A DNA stretch of 64,000 nucleotides from Rhodoferax sp. PAMC 29310. Its GTDB lineage: Bacteria; Pseudomonadota; Gammaproteobacteria; Burkholderiales; Burkholderiaceae_C. The position numbers and the translations under genes are program-made. Location: NCBI RefSeq assembly GCF_017948265.1, contig NZ_CP072852.1, forward strand, positions 3,286,001 through 3,350,000, in the 5' to 3' direction. Positions 22,162 to 30,622 of this stretch are shown piece by piece. The notes beneath the pieces are model-generated. The model worked only from the letters and a program-made list of their open reading frames with translations. It was not told where the DNA came from and did not search any database. Numbering within the stretch: the stretch's first letter is position 1; every line of letters begins with the position of its first letter.

Positions 22162-24306
22162 TCAATGGAGGGGGTGGGCAGGCAATTGTTCAAACCAAGC
22201 CTGTAGCGCCGCACCATGCAAGGGGCGGCTGCCCAAGTAGCCTTGCATCACGTCACAGCCCAGCGCGGTGATGGTGGCGCGCTCGGCCTCGGTCTCCACC
22301 CCTTCTGCCGTCACCATCAAGCCCATGCTGTGGCCCATTTCCACCATGGTTTTGAACAGGCGCTGGGTGCCGGGCAGCTGGTCAATTCGGTCGACAAAGC
22401 TGCGGTCAATTTTGAGTTCACTCACCGGCAGGGTTTGCAGATAAGCCAGTGAGGAGTAGCCGGTGCCAAAGTCGTCAATTGACAACTGCACGCCCAAATC
22501 GCGCAGCCCTTGCAGTACGGCAATGCTGCTTTTGGGGTCTTCCATCAGTCCGCTTTCGACGATCTCCAGCCGAAGTCGCTCGGGGTTCACGCCGTGTTCG
22601 CTCATCAAGGCGTGAATGTCGGCGCAAAACTGCGGGTTTCGCAAGTCGCGCGTGCTGATATTCACCGCGATGCTGAGGGAGGGTTGCGTTGGCGCCCACT
22701 GTGCCAGTGTTTGCATCGCTTGCTGAAGCATCCAGCGGGTGACCAGACCGATGTAGCCGGTTTGCTCGGCAAAGGGCACAAACTCGACCGGTGACACAAA
22801 GCCGCGCCGCGGGTGCTGCCAGCGCACCAAGGCCTCGGCACCGATGGCCAGGCCGGTTTGGAGAGAGAACTTGGGCTGCAGCCACATCTGAAGCTGGGCG
22901 TCGGCCACGGCGGCCCGCAGGTCAGACAGCAAACCCAAATGGCTCAAGCGCGCGGCCTCCTGGGCTTCGCTGTACCAGGCCAGGCCCATCGTCGCCCGTT
23001 TGGCCGCATGCAGCGCGATTTCGGCATTGCGCATCAGCATGGGTGCATCCAGGGGCGCCTCGGCGGGCGAGTCGGCCAGGCCCACGGCCCAACTCAGATC
23101 CACACTGTGGCCGCTGCACACGATGGGCTCTGCCATGGCCCGTTGCACCTGCAGGTGCAGGCGCTCGGCGCTGGGCCGGTCCGGGGCAAAAAAGGAGACC
23201 GCAAAGCGCCCACCGGACAGATGCGCCACCACGGGGCCACGGCCTTTGGGCGCGGCTGACAGGGTGCCGTCTGACTCTCCGGCCTCGACAACGGCGCTCA
23301 CGCGTTTGGCGGCTTCCTTGATCAGGGTGTCGCCCGTGGCAAAGCCCAGGGTTTCGTTGATGGTTTTCAGTCGCGCCAAGTCCAGCATCATGAGCACGTT
23401 GTTGCCAATGGCGCGCCGCGCAGCGGGTTCGAGCAGAAAGGTGCGGTTGGGTAAATTGGTCAAGGGGTCGCGAAAGGCCAAACGTTCGATTTCGCGTTCC
23501 CGCGTGGCAATGGCGCCAGCCATGGTGCTCAGTGCCTCACCGACCCGGTTGACCTCCACGGCGCTGGTGACAAGACTAGGAGTGGAATAGTCGCCGGCGG
23601 CAATTTGAAGTGCGGCGGCTTCGAGCTGCGCCAATGGGTCGACCACACTGCGGGTGGTGCGCCATGCCAGCCATGCCGCCAGCGCCACGGCCAGCGCGGA
23701 CAGGCCGGTGACCCACAGGGCCAATTTCTCCAACTGGCGTTGCGCTTCTTCGGCCTGTTCTTCAATGCGTTCACGTTCGCGGTTGACCAGCGCGTTGGAG
23801 GCGGCCAGCATCTCGCCCAAGGCGGGGCGCACCTGGTCGGTGAAGGCGTGCATCGCCCCGGGGCTGTTGTCCGCTTCGATCTCGTCAACCGTCGCCAGAA
23901 ACGCGGTGAAGTACGCCGCGCGCGCTGCAACCAGCCGTTGAAGCGTCCGCTCCTGCATGGGGTCCTTGAGTTGGTCTGACAGGGAGGCCACGATGCCGTC
24001 CATGCGGCGATTGCGCTCATCGACGTCGGCGTATTCCTCGACCCGGTTCTGGCGCGGCGCGTTCATCAAGCGCAGCAGCGCGTTAGAGGCACCCTCGGTG
24101 TAAAGCGATAAGGCTTGCACTCGCAGCAGGCGCTGCATGTCCTCGGTGGCAAAGCGTTGGGTTTGCACGGTCATGGTGCGAATCTGCACGCCTGCCAGCG
24201 CCAGCGCCAGCAGCATCAAGACCAGCAGCAGGCCAAAGCCCAAGGTCAGTCGCCAGCCGAGGCGACGCGGTTTCTGGGCGGGGGGCGAGTGGGGTGAGGT
24301 CGTCAT
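22162..24306 (-). CDS. membrane GGDEF-EAL protein with degenerate GGDEF, probable c-di-GMP phosphodiesterase
   Basis: A 714-aa protein. TM1 about 18-42, a helical periplasmic sensor (about 45-195, four-helix MCP-like), TM2 about 197-215, HAMP-like segment, GGDEF (about 280-435), EAL (about 445-705). The GGDEF site reads SGGRF instead of GGDEF, so cyclase activity is unlikely. The EAL site is intact (EALVRW, NISTRDL, DDFGTGYSSLAYLQ, KIDRSFV), so the output is probably c-di-GMP hydrolysis. The ATG at 24306 begins just before the basic TM1 lead. Confidence 0.9.
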   Translation of the reverse strand: MTTSPHSPPAQKPRRLGWRLTLGFGLLLVLMLLALALAGVQIRTMTVQTQRFATEDMQRLLRVQALSLYTEGASNALLRLMNAPRQNRVEEYADVDERNRRMDGIVASLSDQLKDPMQERTLQRLVAARAAYFTAFLATVDEIEADNSPGAMHAFTDQVRPALGEMLAASNALVNRERERIEEQAEEAQRQLEKLALWVTGLSALAVALAAWLAWRTTRSVVDPLAQLEAAALQIAAGDYSTPSLVTSAVEVNRVGEALSTMAGAIATREREIERLAFRDPLTNLPNRTFLLEPAARRAIGNNVLMMLDLARLKTINETLGFATGDTLIKEAAKRVSAVVEAGESDGTLSAAPKGRGPVVAHLSGGRFAVSFFAPDRPSAERLHLQVQRAMAEPIVCSGHSVDLSWAVGLADSPAEAPLDAPMLMRNAEIALHAAKRATMGLAWYSEAQEAARLSHLGLLSDLRAAVADAQLQMWLQPKFSLQTGLAIGAEALVRWQHPRRGFVSPVEFVPFAEQTGYIGLVTRWMLQQAMQTLAQWAPTQPSLSIAVNISTRDLRNPQFCADIHALMSEHGVNPERLRLEIVESGLMEDPKSSIAVLQGLRDLGVQLSIDDFGTGYSSLAYLQTLPVSELKIDRSFVDRIDQLPGTQRLFKTMVEMGHSMGLMVTAEGVETEAERATITALGCDVMQGYLGSRPLHGAALQAWFEQLPAHPLH

Positions 24307-24344
24307 GGCCGATCATTGTGCACGCCGAATAGGGCGCAGCGGTT

Positions 24345-24830
24345 TCAGCGCCAGCGGCTGGCGATGACGTAGTCCGCCGTCCATTTCCCGCATCCGTAGA
24401 TGGCCAGTGCGGCCAGCAGCACGCCCCAGGTGATGTGCTGCTGCAGCGCCGCCGGGGCGATTTCAGAGAGTGAGGCGACTGCCGCTACGTTCACGACTGA
24501 CAAGCCTAAGGCGGCAAATCGCCCGCCCAAGCCCAGCACCAAGAGCACTGGCAAGGCCAACTCACCAGTCGTGCCCATCACTGCAGCAACCTCAGGTGAG
24601 AGAAAAGGCACGTTGTACTCTTCCTGAAACAGGAAAAGCGTCACGCTCCAGTCGCGCAACTTGGTCAGGCCAGACAGGAAAAACACCTGCGCCACGTAAA
24701 TGCGCGCCAACAAGGCGGCCAGGGATTGAAACCGGTCCAGCACACTGGCACCGAAGTCAAACAGGGCGACCAGGCGAGCTGGCAAGGATTCGGCGCGCAA
24801 TCGGGGCGACGTGGAGGAGAGAGTGTTCAT
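24345..24830 (-). CDS. DoxX-family membrane protein of the bufferin operon
   Basis: A 161-aa protein with four hydrophobic segments and the DoxX motif ARIYVAQVFFLSGLTKLRDW. DoxX proteins are small quinone/redox-associated membrane proteins and commonly end bufferin-type operons. The ATG at 24830 lies 22 bases after the DUF2063 gene stop; the frame is open upstream but lies within that gene in another frame. It may supply an oxidation or membrane step in precursor maturation; this is inference. Confidence 0.85.
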   Translation of the reverse strand: MNTLSSTSPRLRAESLPARLVALFDFGASVLDRFQSLAALLARIYVAQVFFLSGLTKLRDWSVTLFLFQEEYNVPFLSPEVAAVMGTTGELALPVLLVLGLGGRFAALGLSVVNVAAVASLSEIAPAALQQHITWGVLLAALAIYGCGKWTADYVIASRWR

Positions 24831-24852
24831 GTGTATTCCTTGAAATAGCCGC

Positions 24853-25629
24853 TTACCGCGACGCCAGGGCTGCGCCCAGCAAGAGCTGGCTCTGGGCTGC
24901 CATCGGCAGCCAGGTGTTGAAATCGAGGTCGGGGGCGTGGTCCAGCGCGTCGCCCAAGGACTGACCCTGCAGCAGAGCGGTGACCAAGCCCGTTTCGCCA
25001 GCCAGCGTCTCGCGCACACGGGGGCGGTAACCCTCCCGCCAGACCAGTGTGGATTCCCCGGTGCTGGCGCGAAATCGCTCGCGAACATTTTCAAAACTGG
25101 GTGTTTGCGACAGATGCGCGCCCAAAATGCTGGCCACCGGCCACGCACTGGAAAAAACGATGCAGCCGGGGGCCAATTGAAGTTGTAGTTCGAGTGGATC
25201 GTGCTGCATCAGCAAGCCAAAACTGGCCGGGTCTGCCAACTGGTCTGGCGCACCTGCGCAGACGTGCAAAGCCCATTCCACGGCGGCGACGTCGGCCAGA
25301 TAAGGTTCACTTGCTAACTGTTCGCTGGCCCGAATGAATTCGGGCAGCTCAGCGCCCCACCGCGCCAGATCGCCTTTTTCGGGGGGATGGGCATGCCAGA
25401 ACGCACGAGCCAGGCCGGGCAAGTTCTCGTCACCAATCAGTTGCACCAGCACCGGGAAGGCGGCTTTCAAGGACCGTTCGGCCAGCATATGGCCGTTGGT
25501 TTGATAGGCTTTCAGCCCTCTAGCCCTCGTACTACCTGCGCAAGCAGCTATAAAATTAGTAGCATTTTTGGAGGATGGTTCAAAAAGAGTCTCCAGCAAG
25601 GCCTGTTGCTGGGCGGCGAGCGAAATCAT
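24853..25629 (-). CDS. DUF2063 protein, BufC/HvfC-type bufferin maturation partner
   Basis: A 258-aa protein with an N-terminal DUF2063 domain (about 5-95; [55 protein letters not shown]) and a less conserved C-terminal half. The family is the recognition partner of DUF692 multinuclear iron oxygenases. The ATG at 25629 overlaps the bufB stop (ATGA). The AYQTNG part is AYRRN in many homologues, so some divergence is visible. Confidence 0.85.
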   Translation of the reverse strand: MISLAAQQQALLETLFEPSSKNATNFIAACAGSTRARGLKAYQTNGHMLAERSLKAAFPVLVQLIGDENLPGLARAFWHAHPPEKGDLARWGAELPEFIRASEQLASEPYLADVAAVEWALHVCAGAPDQLADPASFGLLMQHDPLELQLQLAPGCIVFSSAWPVASILGAHLSQTPSFENVRERFRASTGESTLVWREGYRPRVRETLAGETGLVTALLQGQSLGDALDHAPDLDFNTWLPMAAQSQLLLGAALASR

Positions 25630-26573
25630 GCGGTCACCTCCAGCGTTGCCCTCAAGACCGCTTGGGCTTGGGCGGCCTCGGCCAGGAGTACGTCCAGGGC
25701 CGGAATGTCGGTGTCCCATTCAATCAAGGTGGGCACGGCGCCATAACGGGCGATGGCATGCGCGTAAATCTGCCATACCTCGTTGCACACCCGGCTGCCG
25801 TGGTCGTCAATGACGATCTCACCCAAGGCTTCTTCACCGGGCATGGGTTGAACTCGGCAATGGCCCGCCAGGTGAATCTCCCCAACATCGCCGGGGGCGA
25901 TGGCGTCCAACCAGCGCAGGCAGTGCTGCACCGGGTCACCGGACGCGCCGTTGATTTGGGCATTCAGGGCATTGACATAAATATTGTTCACATCGATCAG
26001 TAAGCCACACCCCGTACGACGCGCCAGCGCGGTCAGGAAATCGGGTTCTAGCAGGGCTGGTTCGTTTGGGTCAGGCGACCAGTTCAGGTAGCTCGACAGG
26101 TTCTCCACCAGAAAGCGGCGCTGCAGACGGTCTTGCACCTGCTGCACGTTGGCACTCAACACATTCAAGGCTTCGGTACTGAAGGGAATCGGCAGCAAAT
26201 CAGACGCATGCACCGTGCCGCCTTTGAAGCTGCCACGGGCAAAGCTGGCGTGGTCGCTCACACGCACCGGATCAACGTGCTTCACCAACCGGGCCAATTG
26301 GTCCAGGTGCCATGGGTCGAGCCCGGCGGCCGAACCCAAGGACAGTCCCACACCGTGCAAGCTGATGGGGTAATGGGCTCGCCCCTGCTCCAGCACAGAC
26401 AAGGCTGCACCGCCGGGGGCAAAAAAATTCTCGGAATGGACTTCAAGAAAGCCCAGAGGCGGCTGCTGTTGCAGCAACTCGCCGTAATGAGGTTGTCGCC
26501 AGCCCACCCCAACCATTGGCTGCTGAAGACTTGAGGCGTCAGACGCAAGTGGATTGATGGGAGCAGGCGGCAT
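25626..26573 (-). CDS. DUF692 multinuclear iron oxygenase, BufB/HvfB-type
   Basis: A 315-aa TIM-barrel protein of the MbnB/TglH/DUF692 family, which oxidises peptidyl cysteines. Visible iron-ligand motifs: [77 protein letters not shown]. The ATG at 26573 lies 20 bases after the precursor gene stop. Together with the DUF2063 partner it would modify the Cys-rich precursor. The frame extends upstream but without family character. Confidence 0.93.
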   Translation of the reverse strand: MPPAPINPLASDASSLQQPMVGVGWRQPHYGELLQQQPPLGFLEVHSENFFAPGGAALSVLEQGRAHYPISLHGVGLSLGSAAGLDPWHLDQLARLVKHVDPVRVSDHASFARGSFKGGTVHASDLLPIPFSTEALNVLSANVQQVQDRLQRRFLVENLSSYLNWSPDPNEPALLEPDFLTALARRTGCGLLIDVNNIYVNALNAQINGASGDPVQHCLRWLDAIAPGDVGEIHLAGHCRVQPMPGEEALGEIVIDDHGSRVCNEVWQIYAHAIARYGAVPTLIEWDTDIPALDVLLAEAAQAQAVLRATLEVTA

Positions 26574-26593
26574 TGAGGTCACCAAGGGAAGGA

Positions 26594-26866
26594 TTAGCCC
26601 TTTTTCATCATCTTGGCTTCGTCCATGGACAGGCCGCCCATGTCTTTGCAAGTTCCTTTGGCAACATACTTCCACTCGCCTTTGTCCATGTCGACTTTGG
26701 ACTGGCCGGCACAAGAGTGAACGCCGGAAATGCTGGCGCAATCATTTTGGCCCGCTTTGGCGATCCCAAAACATTTGTCTTTGGACTGGGCGGCAGCCGG
26801 CATGGAAACCATGGCAAGAGACATCAGGGAAGCGGCTGCGGCGGCGATCATGGCACGTTGGTTCAT
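26594..26866 (-). CDS. BufA1-type bufferin precursor (DUF2282)
   Basis: A 90-aa secreted precursor. A signal peptide (residues 1-26, cleavage after AAA) is followed by a core with four cysteines at 32, 43, 52 and 73 in the DUF2282 pattern ([26 protein letters not shown]). Such peptides are ribosomally made, post-translationally modified metallophores that buffer copper and similar metals in the periplasm. An AAGGAG site stands 8 bases before the ATG. First gene of the operon with bufB-, bufC- and DoxX-type genes; divergent from an ECF sigma factor. Confidence 0.9.
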   Translation of the reverse strand: MNQRAMIAAAAASLMSLAMVSMPAAAQSKDKCFGIAKAGQNDCASISGVHSCAGQSKVDMDKGEWKYVAKGTCKDMGGLSMDEAKMMKKG

Positions 26867-26970
26867 TTGAAATACTCCTTAAAACTCAAAATTGAGAAAG
26901 CCGGCCTGAATCAAGTTGTTGGCACTGCAGATTGACAGGCTGGTGATGGTTTAGTCAAAGCGTAATCGGC

Positions 26971-26979
26971 TTTCTTACA
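26971..26979 (-). promoter_or_regulatory. candidate ECF -35 element for the bufferin operon
   Basis: TGTAAGAAA on the minus strand, about 105 bases before the precursor ATG, resembles GTAA-type -35 elements of ECF promoters. No confident -10 was identified. Tentative. Confidence 0.25.
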
Positions 26980-27060
26980 TGCCGTTTGAAATATTGGACA
27001 AATCGACGCTTGCGTCAGCCACATTTTTTGATCTGCCCTCCCTTTACACTGCGCCACACC

Positions 27061-27645
27061 ATGAGCATCAGTGCCCCCTCGTCTTTTGAACATCAGTTGC
27101 TTGAGCATCGTCTCTATTTGATGCGCTTTGCCCGGCTGCAGTTAAGGAATGACGCGTGGGCGGAGGATGCGGTGTCTGAAACGGTGTTGGCCGCTCTGGC
27201 CAAACCGCAAAGTTTCGGCAATCGGTCGCAGCTCAAAACTTGGTTGATTGGCATTCTGAAGCACAAGGTGATCGACGCCCTGCGCCATCACAGTCGGGAA
27301 ATCAGCGGATTGGACCCCGGTGCTGATGAAGACGCTGATCCGCTGGACTATCTCGGCGTCAAGGCCAATGGTCACTTCACCCAACGTCCGGCTGACTGGG
27401 GCAACCCGGAGCAAGACCTCTCCAGTCGCCAGTTCTTTGAAGTGCTGGACGCCTGCACCACTAAATTACCCGCCGCTCAAGGGCGTCTGTTCTTGATGCG
27501 GGAGTGGCTGGAACTTTCCAGTGATGAAATCTGTAAGGAACTGGGCATGACGCCGACCAATTTTTACGTCCAGCTCCACCGCGCACGTTTGCGCCTACGA
27601 GAATGCTTGGAGCTCAACTGGTTTGCCAAGCCCAAAGCACCATGA
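27061..27645 (+). CDS. ECF-type RNA polymerase sigma factor
   Basis: A 194-aa sigma-70-family factor with region 2 (about 12-85; LMRFARLQLRNDAWAEDAVSETVL, LKTWLIGILKHKVIDALRHH) and region 4 (about 130-185; LSSDEICKELGMTPTNFYVQLHRARLRLRECL). The ATG at 27061 is the plausible start; the open frame upstream is not sigma-like. The stop overlaps the next gene, a zinc-finger anti-sigma. Divergent from the bufferin operon, which it probably activates, as reported for comparable operons under SigF-type control. Confidence 0.92.
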   Translation: MSISAPSSFEHQLLEHRLYLMRFARLQLRNDAWAEDAVSETVLAALAKPQSFGNRSQLKTWLIGILKHKVIDALRHHSREISGLDPGADEDADPLDYLGVKANGHFTQRPADWGNPEQDLSSRQFFEVLDACTTKLPAAQGRLFLMREWLELSSDEICKELGMTPTNFYVQLHRARLRLRECLELNWFAKPKAP

Positions 27646-27875
27646 TGCCTTTTCTCAAAAACTGCAAAGAAATTACTGCCTTGGTGACTGCCAGAGAGGA
27701 TCGCGCGCTCGGTTGGCGCGATCGCCTCGCGGTAAGAATGCACATGGCAATGTGTGCCGCGTGCCCAAATTTCGAGCGCCAGATGCTCACCATGCGCAAT
27801 GCCATGGCCCAGTGGCGCAACTATGAAGGTGAGGACGCTTTATCGGGTGACTTCAAAGGTCCGGAGGCGCCGTGA
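27642..27875 (+). CDS. zinc-finger anti-sigma factor
   Basis: A 77-aa soluble protein with a ZAS-type zinc site: an early Cys (NCKEITALV) followed by HMAMCAACPNF, giving the H-x3-C-x2-C core. No TM segment, so it would act in the cytoplasm by binding the cognate sigma. The start is ATG at 27642 or 27645; it overlaps the sigma stop (ATGA), so both are made together. A thiol/metal-sensitive release of the sigma factor is likely but inferred. Confidence 0.85.
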   Translation: MMPFLKNCKEITALVTAREDRALGWRDRLAVRMHMAMCAACPNFERQMLTMRNAMAQWRNYEGEDALSGDFKGPEAP

Positions 27876-28114
27876 CACTTTGCCCGAAGGAGGCTTTGCG
27901 GACTGTTTGTGTGCTGCTTGCAAATATTTCAAAAAAATAATGTGTTTTGTGGAAGTTGACGCATAATGCAGTTGTATTGCCGAAAATCGGCAGTGCGGGT
28001 TTGCGGTGTTTAGTCAGTTTCGCGTCTGCTTTAAGTCTTCATTGGTTTGTGGATTACGGGTTAATAGCGGTTTTGGACTCCATCGCGTTTTGAGTTATTT
28101 TGAGGAGTCCTTTC

Positions 28115-28552
28115 ATGGGCAACAAACTTTACGTAGGCAATCTGCCATATTCTTTCCGTGACGAAGACTTGCAGCAAGCATTTGCCGCACACGGTACCGT
28201 TACCAGCGCCAAAGTCATGATGGAACGTGACACCGGCCGCTCTAAAGGTTTCGGCTTTGTTGAAATGGCCAGCGATGCAGAAGCACAAGCAGCTATCAAC
28301 GGCATGAACGGTCAGCAATACGGTGGACGTGGTCTCGTCGTGAACGAAGCTCGCCCAATGGAGGCACGTCCTCCACGTACCGGTGGCGGCGGCTTCGGCG
28401 GCGGCGGCGGTTACGGCGGCGGTGCTGGCGGTGGCGGTGGTCGTAGCGGTGGTGGTGGTGGCGGCGGTTACGGCGGCGGTGCTGGCGGTGGCGGTGGTCG
28501 TAGCGGTGGTGGCGGCGGCGGCGGTTACGGCGGTGGTCGTAGCAGCTACTAA
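28115..28552 (+). CDS. RRM-domain RNA-binding protein with Gly-rich tail
   Basis: A 145-aa protein. Residues 1-80 form an RRM with RNP2 KLYVGNLPY and RNP1 SKGFGFVEM; residues 89-145 are almost only Gly with Tyr, Arg and Ser. The tail repeats a 19-residue unit (Y-G3-A-G5-RS-G7) with Tyr at 100, 119 and 138. Such glycine-rich RRM proteins are often cold-induced RNA chaperones in cyanobacteria and Betaproteobacteria. A TGAGGAG site stands before the ATG. The 240-base leader may carry regulation; a strong terminator follows. Confidence 0.93.
   Translation: MGNKLYVGNLPYSFRDEDLQQAFAAHGTVTSAKVMMERDTGRSKGFGFVEMASDAEAQAAINGMNGQQYGGRGLVVNEARPMEARPPRTGGGGFGGGGGYGGGAGGGGGRSGGGGGGGYGGGAGGGGGRSGGGGGGGYGGGRSSY
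28412..28525 (+). repeat. 57-bp tandem repeat encoding the Gly-rich tail
   Basis: Two nearly identical 57-bp copies starting at the Tyr-100 and Tyr-119 codons, with a partial third starting at Tyr-138. In-frame units allow length variation without frameshift. Confidence 0.85.
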
Positions 28553-28576
28553 GCACTCAGCTGGCAATAGCCAATT

Positions 28577-28603
28577 GAAAAAAGGGCCCTTGGGCCCTTT
28601 TTG
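28577..28603 (+). terminator. intrinsic terminator after the RRM gene
   Basis: AAAAAAGGGCCC-tt-GGGCCCTTTTT: GC-rich stem, A tract before and T tract after, so it could serve both strands (the convergent SDR gene ends at 28669). Confidence 0.88.
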
Positions 28604-28668
28604 CATGGGTGGATCGATTTCCCCTGGTGGAAATGACGGAGGTGAGCCCCGTCCGGCGCCCTTTTCAA

Positions 28669-29442
28669 TTATTCCGTGCTGCGCGCTTTACGAGCCCGCC
28701 CGGACAAGGCTTTATCAAACAGGCTGTTTGGCAAGATGCGCAGAAGCTTGGCCACAACGCCCATTTGCCACGGAATGACTTGGTAGCTCGAACCGTCTTC
28801 AATGGTTTTGAAGGCTTTGTCCGAAAAAGCTTCGGGGCTCATCAAAAATGGCATGCCGTAGGTGTTTTTTTGAGTGAGCGGTGTGTCGATATAACCCGGA
28901 CAAATCGTGACCACTTTGACACCAGTGGGTCTTAATTCACCTCGCAAGCTTTCGCAATAGCTGATGACCCCAGCTTTGCTCGCGCAATAAGCCCCATGTC
29001 CGGGGAGTCCCCGAATACCAGCCACACTGCCGATTCCAACCAAGCGGCCATCGCCGCGGGCGGCCATTGCGGCCACAAAGGGATAAAAGGTAGCAGCCAC
29101 CCCTGTCAGGTTGATGGCCAAGGTGCGAGTCATCACATCGAGGTCACCTCGAACTGCGCTGTCCATGCCGATGCTTATGCCGGCGTTGGCTATGACCACA
29201 TCCGGAACACCTTGATCAACCAAACACGCCTGGCCAGCCGCAACGATACTGTCTGAGACGGCAACATCCGCGCTATAAATTCGACAGCGATCGGCGCTGA
29301 TGCCTTGCGCGTCCACCCAGGCTTGGAGTTCAGCGACTCGCCGCGCCACCAGAGCCAATGTGAAACCCGCTTGGTAATAGCGCCAGGCCAACGCTTGGCC
29401 CAAGCCACTGGAGGCGCCAGTTATGAATACGAGTTTGGACAT
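28669..29442 (-). CDS. short-chain dehydrogenase/reductase
   Basis: A 257-aa classical SDR. Cofactor motif TGASSGLGQALA, NAGISIG, catalytic Ser in GSVAGIRG and YCASK (Tyr and Lys). PGYIDTPLT follows. The Arg pair after strand 2 (VARR) suggests NADP(H). It begins 17 bases after the lptC stop on the same strand, so it may be co-transcribed with kdsD-kdsC-lptC. Substrate unknown. Confidence 0.92.
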   Translation of the reverse strand: MSKLVFITGASSGLGQALAWRYYQAGFTLALVARRVAELQAWVDAQGISADRCRIYSADVAVSDSIVAAGQACLVDQGVPDVVIANAGISIGMDSAVRGDLDVMTRTLAINLTGVAATFYPFVAAMAARGDGRLVGIGSVAGIRGLPGHGAYCASKAGVISYCESLRGELRPTGVKVVTICPGYIDTPLTQKNTYGMPFLMSPEAFSDKAFKTIEDGSSYQVIPWQMGVVAKLLRILPNSLFDKALSGRARKARSTE

Positions 29443-29459
29443 TGGAAACTCCGGGTGAT

Positions 29460-30077
29460 TCAGGGGGATTTGGTAGGCACCAGAACACCTTTGACGCGCC
29501 CATTGAGCAGCAAAACACCGGTGCGATTGTCAAAGTCCAAGGTATCGGCGTTGAAGCGGTCTAGGCCACGGATTAGTACGACGGGAAGGTGCGACTTAAT
29601 CTGCTCAGTGTCCATGAAGGCATGAAGAAACTCCCCTCGAAACTCCATGCCAGGCAAATTGTTTCCCTTCGCATCCTGTCCGGGCAATCGGATGACAAGT
29701 GCATCGCCAAACAATTGAACTTCGGAGTTGTCGCTGTTGGTCAACGCGCGGCGTGCACTGACCGTGGTCAGTCGGTTCTCCTCATCAAAGGAGCGAATGC
29801 GAACGCCGTCAATTTCAAGCGTGTCGCTGTCCGGAAAATGCCGGGCATTGCTGCCAGTCACCTCACTCTTGAGTCGGCCTGTTTCGCCATATGTCTTCAC
29901 GGAAAAGTTGCGCATGAAATAGTCTGGATCATGACGCGCCGCCACGACAGGCTCAGGCGGTATCAACAGTGGGGTGCTGCGTACCAGCCAATAGGTGCCC
30001 AGCGCAAAAACACCCATGAGAACCACCGGAAGGTAGATTGAAAGCCGATCCCATGTCGAGTGAAAATGATGATTCAC
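29460..30077 (-). CDS. lptC: LPS export protein LptC
   Basis: A 205-aa bitopic inner-membrane protein: one N-terminal TM segment (about 13-33, SIYLPVVLMGVFALGTYWLV), then the periplasmic beta-jellyroll with YFMRNFSVKTYGETGRLKSEVTG. LptC hands LPS from LptBFG to LptA. Start GTG at 30077 overlaps the kdsC stop. In many relatives lptA and lptB follow; here an SDR gene follows instead. Confidence 0.9.
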   Translation of the reverse strand: MNHHFHSTWDRLSIYLPVVLMGVFALGTYWLVRSTPLLIPPEPVVAARHDPDYFMRNFSVKTYGETGRLKSEVTGSNARHFPDSDTLEIDGVRIRSFDEENRLTTVSARRALTNSDNSEVQLFGDALVIRLPGQDAKGNNLPGMEFRGEFLHAFMDTEQIKSHLPVVLIRGLDRFNADTLDFDNRTGVLLLNGRVKGVLVPTKSP

Positions 30078-30622
30078 AACGTGTATTGCGCCAGCAAGCC
30101 AGCGTATTGACCGCTCGCAACCAGGAGGAGATCACAGAACTCTCTGGCAGCGCCCTCGCCACCTCGTGCGCTGGTCACATAGTGCGCGACCGCTTTCACC
30201 TCTATATGGGCATTGCATGGGGCGCACGCAATGGTGCTGCGTTGAAGCATGGGTAGGTCCGGCCAGTCATCGCCCATCGCTGCCGCTTGGTGCCACTCCA
30301 GACCCAGCGCTTGCAGGGTCTGCTCAGCCGCGGGGCGCTTGTCTTCCGTGCCAAAGTGGACATGGGTGATTCCCAGTGCCGCCAGTCGAACCCTCAAAGG
30401 CTTGGAGTCGCGGCCGCTGATCACGGCTGGAGTGATCCCGGCCCGCTGCAGCAACTTGAGGCCATGTCCGTCCAATGTATTGAAGCGCTTCAGGGTTTCG
30501 CCAAATTCGTTGAAATGAAGGCCGCCATCGGTGAGAACACCATCCACGTCAAAAAATGCGACGCGAACCCCTTGAGCCCGTAGCAACAGCCCTGGATCGA
30601 ATTGAAGTGCCGGTGCTGCCAT
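30074..30622 (-). CDS. kdsC: 3-deoxy-D-manno-octulosonate-8-phosphate phosphatase KdsC
   Basis: A 182-aa HAD phosphatase that makes free KDO for LPS. Motif I FFDVDGVLTDGGLHF (nucleophile Asp), motif II VISGRDSKPLRVR, motif III and IV region AAMGDDWPDLPML. No cap domain, as in KdsC. Start ATG overlaps the kdsD stop by one base (TAATG); its own stop overlaps lptC. Confidence 0.94.
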   Translation of the reverse strand: MAAPALQFDPGLLLRAQGVRVAFFDVDGVLTDGGLHFNEFGETLKRFNTLDGHGLKLLQRAGITPAVISGRDSKPLRVRLAALGITHVHFGTEDKRPAAEQTLQALGLEWHQAAAMGDDWPDLPMLQRSTIACAPCNAHIEVKAVAHYVTSARGGEGAAREFCDLLLVASGQYAGLLAQYTL

